A DNA stretch of 22,964 nt from Acidobacteriaceae bacterium (GTDB lineage: Bacteria; Acidobacteriota; Terriglobia; Terriglobales; Acidobacteriaceae): positions 1 through 22,964 of the forward strand of contig DAICZO010000067.1 in assembly GCA_027311125.1 (NCBI GenBank), in the 5' to 3' direction. Both the position numbers and the translations under genes were made by a program. Each line of letters begins with the position of its first letter. Within the stretch, counting starts at the first letter, position 1. Below the pieces are notes generated by a model. It saw only the letters and a list, made by a program, of their open reading frames with translations. It had not been told where the DNA came from and did no database searches. Below, in pieces: positions 7,532-14,960 of the stretch.

Positions 7532-8679
7532 AACACCTCGATCTCCGCTTCTAACGCTCCCGCCGATTTCATCGCCTGCAGAATGGAAATCACGTCACGC
7601 GCAGACGCCCCGATAGCCTGCAGACTACGCACCAGGTCATCCACCGTAGCGCCTTGCTTCAACTCAATACGATTTACCGGCTTATCGAGGGCCTCGACTT
7701 TGGTCTGCTGCACTACTTGCGTCGTGCCTCCACTTGAGAATGCCGTGGGTTGCGATACCTGAAACTCACTCACAACATTCACGGCCAATCCTCCGTGCAG
7801 AATAGACACCGGTTGGAGCACCACGGTGCCTCCAATGACCACCGTACCGGTCCTCTCATTCACAATCACCTTGGCCCTTGGAAAGACTGACACCTCAATA
7901 GATTCAACGCGTGCTAGCAACGCCGGAATATCCTCTCCCTTTAGCACAGACAACTCAATCCGCCGACTATCCACAACTCTTGCACCTGTCCGCCCCAGCT
8001 CCAAATTCACCGCCTGGGCCATCGCCTCGGCACTTTTGAAGTCGGCATCGTCCAGCAGCAAAGAAAAGGACTCTCTACCGGCCAGATCCAAAGGAACTCC
8101 ACGCTCCACCATCGCACCATAAGGGACGCGCGCTGTATTCGGATGATTTAGCTGGGTGATATTTCCGTTCACATTGACGGAATAGCCACCGACAACGAGT
8201 GGCCCCTGCGCTTCGGCATACATCTTCCCATCTGCACCAGAGAGTGGTGTTAGTAACAGCAACCCACCCTCAAGGCTCCGTGCATCACCGGCTGAAGCAA
8301 CTGTTATATCCAACTTCGTCCCAGGTCGAGCAAAGGGGGGCAGTGTTGCAGATACAAATACCGCAGCGAGATTTTGCACACGAATGGCCGCCGCTGGCAC
8401 ACTAACCCCCATGCGCAGCAGGGTAGCTACCAATGTCTGTGTCGGAAATGTTGTCTGTTGACTGTCACCGGTACCTTGAAGTCCCACGACGATACCGTAT
8501 CCAACTAATTGGTTGTCGCGTATTCCTTCGATCGTAGAGATATCTTTGATTCGAGCTTGTCGTGGGCTCATTCTCGGTACCTCGCCAACCATGCTAACTG
8601 CTGCCAGCCATAGACACAGCATCACGACCCAGCCGATCAAGCACCTAATATCCTGCAACCGACCATCAACAATCATCAC
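7528..8679 (-). CDS. flgI: Flagellar P-ring protein FlgI
   Basis: The 383-aa periplasmic protein forms the P ring around the rod in the peptidoglycan layer. A signal peptide covers roughly residues 1-30 (IRCLIGWVVMLCLWLAAVSM hydrophobic core). The family hallmarks follow: 'RIKDISTIEGIRDNQLVGYG' and 'VVGLQGTGD', then PPFARPGTKLDITV and the C-terminal VDDLVRSLQAIGASARDVISILQAMKSAGAL. Two starts are possible, GTG at 8677-8679 and the following ATG; GAGG lies just upstream of both. It is 35 bases after flgH and overlaps flgJ. Confidence 0.97.
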   Translation of the reverse strand: MMIVDGRLQDIRCLIGWVVMLCLWLAAVSMVGEVPRMSPRQARIKDISTIEGIRDNQLVGYGIVVGLQGTGDSQQTTFPTQTLVATLLRMGVSVPAAAIRVQNLAAVFVSATLPPFARPGTKLDITVASAGDARSLEGGLLLLTPLSGADGKMYAEAQGPLVVGGYSVNVNGNITQLNHPNTARVPYGAMVERGVPLDLAGRESFSLLLDDADFKSAEAMAQAVNLELGRTGARVVDSRRIELSVLKGEDIPALLARVESIEVSVFPRAKVIVNERTGTVVIGGTVVLQPVSILHGGLAVNVVSEFQVSQPTAFSSGGTTQVVQQTKVEALDKPVNRIELKQGATVDDLVRSLQAIGASARDVISILQAMKSAGALEAEIEVL

Positions 8680-8714
8680 ATGCGCCTCAATTTTCCTTGC
8701 AGGTTTGCGTCCAC

Positions 8715-9527
8715 TTAGAAGACCAAAATCCGTTCCAGAAGTCGCACTATAAGATTCGGGCGATGCGTGTAGTCCATAATGATTCCCTTGCCCCGCACCT
8801 CGAGTTCCAGGCTGGAGATCGCGGTAGACAAGATCTGGTTCTGTTGGGATATGTCTTCTGGCCTTACTAGTCCGCGTAACACAATTGTCTGAGTTTGTTG
8901 GCTGAACTCCACTTCACGCGCTGCCTCAATGACCAGAACTCCATTAGGTAGTACGTCTACGACCTCGCCTCCGAAGGTAGTAGTCAAACTGGAGTTCGTC
9001 GCGCTCGTCCCTTGTGCGTTAAGACCAGCAGCGGAGGTCTGATTCACCAGGTTCTGCAGTGCATTTCCGGGATGCAGCGTACCGATCAAACCGGATATTT
9101 GCGAACTTGCATTCGAAGCCCTCGAATTCTTTACCGAACCATCCGTCGAAGCCGCAAGGTTTTCAGACACCACAACCGAGATCAGGTCGTGTGGGCGCAT
9201 CGCCCGTGCATCCGCTGCCATCTGCGTCAGTCGTCCGCTCTCAACCCAGATAGATCCTGGCGTAGCCTGATCTCGTGATACTCCATTTCGTACCCGTTCC
9301 AGATAGGCTGCCAGTGATGCTCTCGCCACACTTGGCTTGGGTGTCACAATCTTCCGAACAACATTACTCTGCGGGCACGCTACTCCTATCATTAGCCACG
9401 GAAGCATCAGCCATATGGTTGAACTAGCCAAGCAGGAACCCAAGGTGGGTCGCAGTGGATCTATATAAGCCGATAAATCTGAAGATTCCGTGTTTATCTT
9501 CCAAAGGTTGATTGTCATGTCATCCAT
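8715..9527 (-). CDS. flgH: Flagellar L-ring protein FlgH
   Basis: A 270-aa protein with the FlgH outer-membrane ring domain: 'MRPHDLISVVVSENLAAS', 'FGGEVVDVLPNGVLVIEA', 'IVLRGLVRPEDISQQN', and a C-terminal 'GIIMDYTHRPNLIVRLLERI'. FlgH is normally a lipoprotein. Here the hydrophobic stretch with C51 (LMLPWLMIGVAC) is preceded by about 40 polar residues, and the lipobox has Gly instead of Leu at -3. The true start may be internal, but no other candidate has a better ribosome binding site. It begins 8 bases after the flgA stop. Confidence 0.93.
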   Translation of the reverse strand: MDDMTINLWKINTESSDLSAYIDPLRPTLGSCLASSTIWLMLPWLMIGVACPQSNVVRKIVTPKPSVARASLAAYLERVRNGVSRDQATPGSIWVESGRLTQMAADARAMRPHDLISVVVSENLAASTDGSVKNSRASNASSQISGLIGTLHPGNALQNLVNQTSAAGLNAQGTSATNSSLTTTFGGEVVDVLPNGVLVIEAAREVEFSQQTQTIVLRGLVRPEDISQQNQILSTAISSLELEVRGKGIIMDYTHRPNLIVRLLERILVF

Positions 9528-9535
9528 TCATTTCT

Positions 9536-10081
9536 TCATAGCTCAACATCGTCGCGACCACTCACCACACCATACACACGTTGCAGCACACCGTTGTTAT
9601 CTCTAAATCCACTCTGCAGGCGAACTCGAATCCGCGTGCCAACTGCACCACTTTCCTCCGCGACCCCTTGCAACTCAATCCGAACCGCCTCGTCTTGCCT
9701 CCACAACCGAACCACATCGCCGATATGCACCATCGACTCAGCGGAAGACTTCCATGTGGTTATCGCAGGTCTCGATTCTGCACTTGTATTTCTGATCAAG
9801 CGTTCTGGCTCCAGCATCACCGATACGGCGGGCCACTCGGGATGACGACAATCCACCACCTGAGCCCAACGCTTTTGCAGCAATGGATCCCACAGGATTG
9901 TGGTTGCGCGATAGCCCGGTCCATCCAGCGTTGATCTAGCGACCCTTCCCTGCACTTGCGCAGCAGCCAATACAGTCGCAGAGCATGCTGCATCAAGGCG
10001 AGCAGGCCATCCAGACGTTAACGCAACCCAAAGCAGCGCAGTACAGGTCAACCATCTCATTCGAAAATAGAATTGAGTCAC
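9536..10081 (-). CDS. flgA: Flagellar basal-body P-ring formation protein FlgA
   Basis: A 181-aa periplasmic chaperone-like protein needed for P-ring assembly. A signal peptide is visible (MRWLTCTALLWVALTSGWPARLDA). The C-terminal half has the SAF-type domain with the typical FlgA pattern 'IHIGDVVRLWRQDEAV'-like VHIGDVVRL, then GAVGTRIRVRL and RVYGVVSG near the end. It starts at GTG with AGGAG six bases upstream, just after the flgG stop at 10091. The order flgG-flgA-flgH-flgI puts it next to its client FlgI. Sequence similarity in this family is low, but the tail motif and context make it reliable. Confidence 0.88.
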   Translation of the reverse strand: MTQFYFRMRWLTCTALLWVALTSGWPARLDAACSATVLAAAQVQGRVARSTLDGPGYRATTILWDPLLQKRWAQVVDCRHPEWPAVSVMLEPERLIRNTSAESRPAITTWKSSAESMVHIGDVVRLWRQDEAVRIELQGVAEESGAVGTRIRVRLQSGFRDNNGVLQRVYGVVSGRDDVEL

Positions 10082-10090
10082 TCAACTCTC

Positions 10091-10882
10091 CTAGCGAATC
10101 ATGCCGTTGATCTGGGAGTACATATCATCCGCAACCTTTACGACCTTCGAGTTGCTCTCATAGGCACGTTGCGCCAGAATCATCTGCACAAACTCAGCCA
10201 CAACATCCACGTTAGAGTTCTCAAGATAACCCTGCTGCAGTGTGCCGATACCGCTTGTACCGCCGGGTGTATCTGTAATGGGATTTCCTGATGATGCCGT
10301 CTGCTGAAAAAGATTGCCTCCGACGGAAGCGAGCCCTCCAGGATTAGCAAATGTTGCAAGCTGCACGATCCCCAGTTGTGCCGGTGCTGCCGACTGGCCA
10401 GGAATTGTGGCCGATACCACTCCGTACTGCGAGATCGTAATTGATGTTGCATTAGGCGGCACCGTGATAGCCGGAAGCATCGGATCTCCTTCCGCTGTCA
10501 CAATCGTGCCCTGGTTATTCATGTGGAAGTTGCCCGCTCGCGTATACGCAATGGTGCCATCCGGACGAGTTACCTGAAAGAACCCAGCCCCCTGAATAGC
10601 AAGGTCCAACGTATTACCCGTCTGATTGAAATCCCCCTGAGTCATAATCATCTCAGTCGCAGCAGAGCGTGTACCCAGCCCAATCTGTAGTCCGGCAGAA
10701 GCTGTTTGCGGACTTTGTGCCGCACCCGGCGTGATCATATTCTGGTAGATCATGTCCTCAAACTGTAGCCGACGACGACGAAACCCGGCAGTTGCTGAAT
10801 TTGCAAGATTATTGGCAACTGTGTCCAAGTTGGCCTGCTGGGCACTCATCCCACTTGCTGCTGTATACAGTGCTCGAATCAT
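10091..10882 (-). CDS. flgG: Flagellar distal rod protein FlgG
   Basis: The 263-aa axial protein forms the distal rod. The N-terminus has the rod/hook signature 'LYTAASGMSAQQANLDTVAN' continuing NLANSATAGFRR. The middle has FlgG-type residues (QGAGFFQVTRPDGTIAYTRAGNF), and the C-terminus the D0 helix (QGYLENSNVDVVAEFVQMILAQRAYESNSKVVKVADDM). Length is that of FlgG (about 260). GGGAGA lies five bases before the ATG. It is 51 bases downstream of flgF and just upstream of flgA. Confidence 0.97.
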   Translation of the reverse strand: MIRALYTAASGMSAQQANLDTVANNLANSATAGFRRRRLQFEDMIYQNMITPGAAQSPQTASAGLQIGLGTRSAATEMIMTQGDFNQTGNTLDLAIQGAGFFQVTRPDGTIAYTRAGNFHMNNQGTIVTAEGDPMLPAITVPPNATSITISQYGVVSATIPGQSAAPAQLGIVQLATFANPGGLASVGGNLFQQTASSGNPITDTPGGTSGIGTLQQGYLENSNVDVVAEFVQMILAQRAYESNSKVVKVADDMYSQINGMIR

Positions 10883-10933
10883 TTCTCTCTCCCAATTTGC
10901 TTCTTCTGATGTCTTTCCATCGACCTGCTCTAG

Positions 10934-11698
10934 TTACACCCGCGGCAACTCTTCTGTAGCTGTCTTGTCAAAGTCGTTATTGAACACACTCAGTGCCTTC
11001 TGCATCATCTCTGCCTGTCTCTGCACCAAGACCAACTGCATCGTTCCTCGCACAGCATCTTCATTCGATCCCTCGAGAGATCCTTGTTGCACCTCAGCAT
11101 TGGCCGCAGTAGCCTTCGCACCTTCAGCCGCAACCAAGCGATCTGCCCCTTGGGCTATCAACGTAGATGTGTCCGCAAAATTAAACACACCAATCCGCCC
11201 CACAATTGCACTGACACCCAGATTTGAAACGGATACGCTGCCATCTGCTGCGATATGAATCAATCCGGTTGGAATCACGATAGCTTTCTGCTTATCATCC
11301 AGTACCGGTTCACCGTTTGCACTTTGCAGTACACCTTGAGCCGACCGGCTGAATGCACCATTCCGTGTGTACAACGTTCCTGTCGAACTTTGCAGAGCAA
11401 AGAAGCCCTTCCCTTGCAGGGCAACGTCGAGAGGATTTCCTGTCGGTGTAATCTGTCCTGGGTTCAGGTCTAAGCGGTTTCCGCCTAATACTCCAAATCC
11501 ATTGACGGCTCTGCCCACTTGCGAACTGGTCACAGACTCACGCTCTAAGCTGCTGGCCACTATACCTTTGAAGAAATCATGCTGTGTCCGAAAGCCATTT
11601 GTCCCGGCGTTGGCGAGGTTATTCGCCGCCGTGTCCAGCGCCTGCGTCCGACCCAACAAGCCCGTATATGCTGCATAGAGACCACTGTCCATGCACAT
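10934..11698 (-). CDS. flgF: Flagellar proximal rod protein FlgF
   Basis: A 254-aa flagellar rod protein. 'MDSGLYAAYTGLLGRTQALD' and TAANNLANAGTNGFR form the axial N-terminal signature, QGKGFFALQSSTGTLYTRNGAFSRS the core, and QQGSLEGSNEDAVRGTMQLVLVQRQAEMMQKAL the C-terminal helix. FlgF is preferred over FlgG by the DSGLY start and the position upstream of flgG. Two starts are possible, ATG at 11696-11698 and ATG two codons later; the second matches the usual N-terminus better. Neither has a clear ribosome binding site. It is the first gene of the minus-strand flagellar operon and divergent from cheY. Confidence 0.93.
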   Translation of the reverse strand: MCMDSGLYAAYTGLLGRTQALDTAANNLANAGTNGFRTQHDFFKGIVASSLERESVTSSQVGRAVNGFGVLGGNRLDLNPGQITPTGNPLDVALQGKGFFALQSSTGTLYTRNGAFSRSAQGVLQSANGEPVLDDKQKAIVIPTGLIHIAADGSVSVSNLGVSAIVGRIGVFNFADTSTLIAQGADRLVAAEGAKATAANAEVQQGSLEGSNEDAVRGTMQLVLVQRQAEMMQKALSVFNNDFDKTATEELPRV

Positions 11699-11703
11699 TC
11701 TTA

Positions 11704-11727
11704 TGCAACTGCATGGCCAAAACTTTG
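11704..11727 (-). promoter_or_regulatory. Candidate promoter elements upstream of flgF (sigma-54-like, overlapping sigma-28-like)
   Basis: Read on the minus strand, 11704-11720 is TTGGCCATGCAGTTGCA. It has the GG and GC dinucleotides of a -24/-12 sigma-54 promoter exactly 10 bases apart and a TTGCA end. A CAAAGTTT at 11720-11727 resembles a sigma-28 -35 (7 of 8), but the -10 position 11 bases on (TTGCATAA) fits poorly. The core is also a short palindrome (ATGCA, 2 bases, TGCAT). Either promoter would start transcription at or inside the flgF start codon, which weakens the call. Confidence 0.3.
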
Positions 11728-11803
11728 AAGTGTGGGCTTAGAAATTCCTAAAGCAAAGCAGACTCCCTCCTCATAGGTGCATCGGGAATTAATCGCAGCA
11801 CAA

Positions 11804-11830
11804 TCAAGTCTGCAACGAGTTGGCCGATAC
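11804..11830 (+). promoter_or_regulatory. Sigma-28 (FliA) promoter for cheY-cheX
   Basis: TCAAGTCT (11804-11811) and GCCGATAC (11823-11830) are separated by exactly 11 bases. They match the FliA consensus TAAAGTTT-N11-GCCGATAA at 13 of 16 positions, including seven of eight in the -10. A start near 11837 leaves a short leader with GGAGG (about 11857-11861) before the GTG at 11864. Its orientation and location directly upstream of a chemotaxis gene support it. Confidence 0.75.
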
Positions 11831-11863
11831 AGAAACCAGCCGCCAGTCGGCCTTGGAGGATGT

Positions 11864-12262
11864 GTGCGCGCCCTGATTATCGATGACTCAGCCGTGATGC
11901 GAAAAGTAGTTGAGCGGTCTCTACGCCAGGCAGGTTTAGAGCTAACCGAGGTACTTCAGGCCTCCAACGGCATGGAAGCTTTGGATGTCTTGCGCGGTGA
12001 TCAGCAGGTCACTACACCGCTCGCACTTATCCTCAGCGACATCAATATGCCTGTTATGGATGGACTTCAATTCCTGGAGCAGAGAAAGCTTGAAGATCTT
12101 GCCCACGGTGTGCCCGTCGTGATGATCACGACCGAGGCAAGTGAACCATTGGTAATGCGAGCTATCGCAGCAGGTGCTAAGGGTTATATCTGCAAACCAT
12201 TCACAACCGACCAGGTAAAAGCACGCGTTATGCCACTCATTCGCTCTTTCGTCACAGCCTGA
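11864..12262 (+). CDS. cheY: CheY-like chemotaxis response regulator
   Basis: A single-domain receiver protein of 132 aa; CheY proteins are about 120-130 aa. The conserved residues are visible with this start: acidic pair D7-D8, phosphoacceptor D59 in LSDINMP, T89 in MITTEAS and K111 in ICKPF. There is no output domain, so it probably binds the flagellar switch (FliM/FliN) or another target protein. The frame is open back to 11777, but the GTG at 11864 follows GGAGG and lies downstream of a sigma-28 promoter, and the conserved domain begins exactly here. The next gene, 53 bases downstream, is a CheX-like phosphatase. A receiver with another partner is possible but less likely here. Confidence 0.88.
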   Translation: MRALIIDDSAVMRKVVERSLRQAGLELTEVLQASNGMEALDVLRGDQQVTTPLALILSDINMPVMDGLQFLEQRKLEDLAHGVPVVMITTEASEPLVMRAIAAGAKGYICKPFTTDQVKARVMPLIRSFVTA

Positions 12263-12315
12263 ATTAGGTTGTTCTATCAATTCGATACACCAACGACCCA
12301 GGAGGACTGACTAAC

Positions 12316-12804
12316 GTGCTGACAAGCGTGGCTTCACTCGAAAATAATGTTGAAAGTAACTCCATGTTCGAACACCTGGATACGGCCATCGCCGACGTGT
12401 TTGAAAATATGATGGGCATGACCTGTCTCCCGCTAGAACACCAACTCCAGCAGGAGCAAGGTATGACGGTCGCCATCTGCTTCTCGGGACTCTTCCAGGG
12501 GGGCTGCACTCTCTACCTAAGCCAGTCCGCCGCTTTGGCTACCACCGAAGCACTACTCGGAGAATCCTCTCCTGATCCTTACGACCCAATGATCGACGAT
12601 GCCGTCGGCGAATTGTGCAATATGATTGTGGGTCGTTGGAAGAGCCGACTTGGAAGCACCCAAGCTGCTGCTAAGCTCTCCGTACCTGTCACGAGTCGCG
12701 AACACAGCAGTGCTCACGCCAAAGAGTGGAATGACGGTCTGACCCGGTCCTATCGATTTCAAGATAAGACCTTCTCTATATTCCTCGTCGTATCAGAAGC
12801 ATGA
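12316..12804 (+). CDS. cheX: CheX-like chemotaxis phosphatase
   Basis: A 162-aa protein of the CheC/CheX/FliY fold that removes the phosphate from CheY-P. A single active-site helix is visible: D95-x3-E99-x2-N102 in 'DDAVGELCNMIVGRW', with P124 22 residues after N102, close to the CheC-family spacing. One motif rather than two points to CheX. It starts at GTG with a strong AGGAGG 10 bases upstream; an internal ATG at codon 17 is possible. It follows the CheY-like gene on the same strand, so regulator and phosphatase are probably co-transcribed. A perfect hairpin lies 30 bases past its stop. Confidence 0.82.
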   Translation: MLTSVASLENNVESNSMFEHLDTAIADVFENMMGMTCLPLEHQLQQEQGMTVAICFSGLFQGGCTLYLSQSAALATTEALLGESSPDPYDPMIDDAVGELCNMIVGRWKSRLGSTQAAAKLSVPVTSREHSSAHAKEWNDGLTRSYRFQDKTFSIFLVVSEA

Positions 12805-12834
12805 GACTACTTGCAAAGAATCGAGTAAACGCAG

Positions 12835-12862
12835 CGATGGCCCCAATCTTCTGGGGCCATCG
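12835..12862. terminator. Perfect 11-bp hairpin between convergent genes
   Basis: CGATGGCCCCA (12835-12845) pairs perfectly with TGGGGCCATCG (12852-12862) around a 6-base loop, ATCTTC. It lies between the cheX stop and the end of the convergent exported-protein gene, the expected place for a bidirectional terminator. Neither strand has a T run after the stem, so it may act with Rho or as a 3'-end stabiliser rather than as a classical intrinsic terminator. Confidence 0.65.
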
Positions 12863-12885
12863 TAAAAGCAAACGCATGACTCTAT

Positions 12886-13839
12886 TTATCTAACGACGGA
12901 TTGAAACAATTGAGAGCTCAAAAGACTCGCGAACTGGCTATCCGAGGAAGAATAGTCCACAGTCAGCGTTCCAGAATTCGAATCAATCGTTGTCTGATCC
13001 AGCGCAGACTTTTCCAGAGGAGTCCCAGATGTCTTTCGCATAAGGGCAACACCCTTCATGAGGGTTGCCGCCGTAGCTGCTGTAACCGTGTCGGACATCA
13101 CAACCGCCATGTCAAACTTCACGCCATTCTGAAAATCCATTGTGTAACGGGAACTCTTCATGCGATTCCGAACCGTGTCGTAATCGGCCAGTTGAGCAGC
13201 ATCTCCCAGTACGCTCTTCATCATGGTCTGAGTGCCTTTCTGGTCAAGCAAACTCCACACAGCACGCGAATCGACAGCAGCCATCTCGTTTACCATATCG
13301 CTATTCGACAAGAAATTAGGCGTCATACCGTCGCGAGCATCCAGCGAAGCCTTGACAGCATCCTTATCTCCAAACACCATCGTCGTTTGGTTCAAGAAAG
13401 CCACACTCATTCCCGACGAACCCATGGGGTAGATACTGTTGTTCCTCAGCACTATTGGCTTGGTCTTTTGCTTTGCGAAATTTGCCAGTAACTCACGAGT
13501 ATGAAATTGTCCTTGGGCGATCCCAACGATACGTGCTCCATCCCCACCGGGCGCTCGAAATGCAGCAAATGCCAACGTGTCGGCATCCTGATCCACCTTC
13601 AAACCAGAGCTCTTCATCGCAGTCTCTAATCTTTTCAGCTCCGGAGGCAGTACGCGATCCTTAAGATCCATCGCAGCTTGCGAGTTCTGCATAGCCCGAT
13701 AATCCACCACAATCAACTGTTGCACATCGTGCGGAATTGCTGCCTTACCGTCGCTGCTCAACTGCGCCGCAAGCAACAATGTCGGAGCCATAACCGAAAC
13801 CACGCTCATCAACAAAAATGTCTTTTTCCCGATGTTCAT
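12886..13839 (-). CDS. Exported protein of unknown function
   Basis: I do not recognise a named family. The 317-aa protein begins with a signal peptide (MNIGKKTFLLMSVVSVMAPT, ending near LLLAA at about 25) and no further membrane segment, so it is probably periplasmic. The mature part has an alternating pattern of short strands and helices: 'IPHDVQQLIVVDYRAMQNSQ', LKRLETAMKSSGLKVDQDADTLAFAAF, and 'MVFGDKDAVKASLDARDG'. This recalls DUF3352-like exported proteins that contain paired domains, but the match is by impression only. GAGG lies seven bases before the ATG. It is downstream of the formimidoyltransferase gene with a 104-base gap and convergent with cheX. Confidence 0.75.
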   Translation of the reverse strand: MNIGKKTFLLMSVVSVMAPTLLLAAQLSSDGKAAIPHDVQQLIVVDYRAMQNSQAAMDLKDRVLPPELKRLETAMKSSGLKVDQDADTLAFAAFRAPGGDGARIVGIAQGQFHTRELLANFAKQKTKPIVLRNNSIYPMGSSGMSVAFLNQTTMVFGDKDAVKASLDARDGMTPNFLSNSDMVNEMAAVDSRAVWSLLDQKGTQTMMKSVLGDAAQLADYDTVRNRMKSSRYTMDFQNGVKFDMAVVMSDTVTAATAATLMKGVALMRKTSGTPLEKSALDQTTIDSNSGTLTVDYSSSDSQFASLLSSQLFQSVVR

Positions 13840-13943
13840 TCAATAACCTCAATCTTGATACTTGACCATTGTTTCGTGAACTTGCGTATCAGGCAAGCAC
13901 CGATCCAGCTTGTTTATCACCAACAAGTTGCAGAAACGAACCA

Positions 13944-14915
13944 TCACGGCCAGTTGATAGGGTGATTCAGCTTCCGCTCCAGCACTTTATCCTCAGCTCG
14001 GAATCCTGCTATTTGACGAACCCAACTCGAATTCGGCTCATAAGCCTCCTCTGGAATGAGTCCAATCAACTCTCCTTCCGTAGCCACGACCCCGTGACGA
14101 CGGGCCAGTGTCTCAACGGCGGCATGTACTTGGCTCATCGGGGTACGTCGAAAATCTGTAATATTCATGCTCACCTGGGTGCGGCCATTCGCAATCACTC
14201 CGATCGCCTTAACCCCGTACATTCCACCGTTTGACGCCCTAATATCCCGTGCAATGGCACGAGCAACAGCAATATCCGGTACTGTCTGTGCATTCCCAGG
14301 CACCAGGCTTGCTCCTTCTACTCCAGGTTCGGGGATCGTCTCCAGATAGATGTTGTACGCAATCAAGAAGCTGCGTGCACCCACAGCACTTGCACCGGCT
14401 GTAGCATGTAGCTCAGGTCCACCTACATCAGGTCGACGCGCCGTATCCCGCGTCACAGCCTCCCGTAGTCCCTCAAACTGGCCTCGCCGCAGATCTTCTA
14501 ACTGCACCCTATCTGGACGTGCTGCTGCCGCACCATAGAAATACACCGGGACGCCGTATCTTCTCCAAATCTGTAGTCCGGCCTGCCGTGCCAACATGGC
14601 ACACTCAGCCAGTGAAATCCCGCTCACGGGCACAAAAGGAACCACGTCCGCCGCTCCAATTCGAGGATGTACACCAGTCTGCTGAGTCAGGTCGATTAGT
14701 TCAGCGGCTTTACCGACGGAGCAGACCGCAGCCTCGACCACCGCGGCAGGCGATCCAGCAATGGTCACCACTGATCGGTTGTGCGCTGCATCCTGCGACC
14801 AGTCGAGTAGACGGACTCCATCAACCTTCATGGCCAGCACAATCTTTTTAACTTTGTCGGCGTTGATACCCTCAGAAAAATTGGGCACACACTCGATGAT
14901 TGCTTCAGGATTCAT
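13944..14915 (-). CDS. ftcD: Glutamate formimidoyltransferase
   Basis: A 323-aa enzyme that transfers a formimino group between N-formimidoyl-glutamate and tetrahydrofolate, in histidine breakdown and one-carbon metabolism. The family pattern is clear: 'IECVPNFSEG' at the N-terminus, D42-AAHNRSVVT, and catalytic H83 in TGVHPRIGAADVVPFVPV. AYNIYL and the C-terminal 'SQVHAAVETLARRHGV' are also present. The length matches a stand-alone transferase without the C-terminal cyclodeaminase domain of the mammalian bifunctional enzyme. No hut genes are in the window. It starts 45 bases downstream of the PagL-like gene on the same strand. Confidence 0.95.
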   Translation of the reverse strand: MNPEAIIECVPNFSEGINADKVKKIVLAMKVDGVRLLDWSQDAAHNRSVVTIAGSPAAVVEAAVCSVGKAAELIDLTQQTGVHPRIGAADVVPFVPVSGISLAECAMLARQAGLQIWRRYGVPVYFYGAAAARPDRVQLEDLRRGQFEGLREAVTRDTARRPDVGGPELHATAGASAVGARSFLIAYNIYLETIPEPGVEGASLVPGNAQTVPDIAVARAIARDIRASNGGMYGVKAIGVIANGRTQVSMNITDFRRTPMSQVHAAVETLARRHGVVATEGELIGLIPEEAYEPNSSWVRQIAGFRAEDKVLERKLNHPINWP

Positions 14916-14960
14916 AGCTCAACTTTCACTCTATTCCAGCAGAGCAACGCAGGCTGCTCG

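Noticed and set aside
9469..9476. Exact sigma-28 -10 element GCCGATAA on the plus strand
   Set aside because: The sequence 11 bases upstream has no resemblance to the -35 element, and it lies antisense inside flgH with no plus-strand gene downstream.
11777..11863. 29-residue N-terminal extension of the CheY-like protein
   Set aside because: It contains the sigma-28 promoter, precedes the conserved receiver start, and a GTG with GGAGG lies immediately before the domain.
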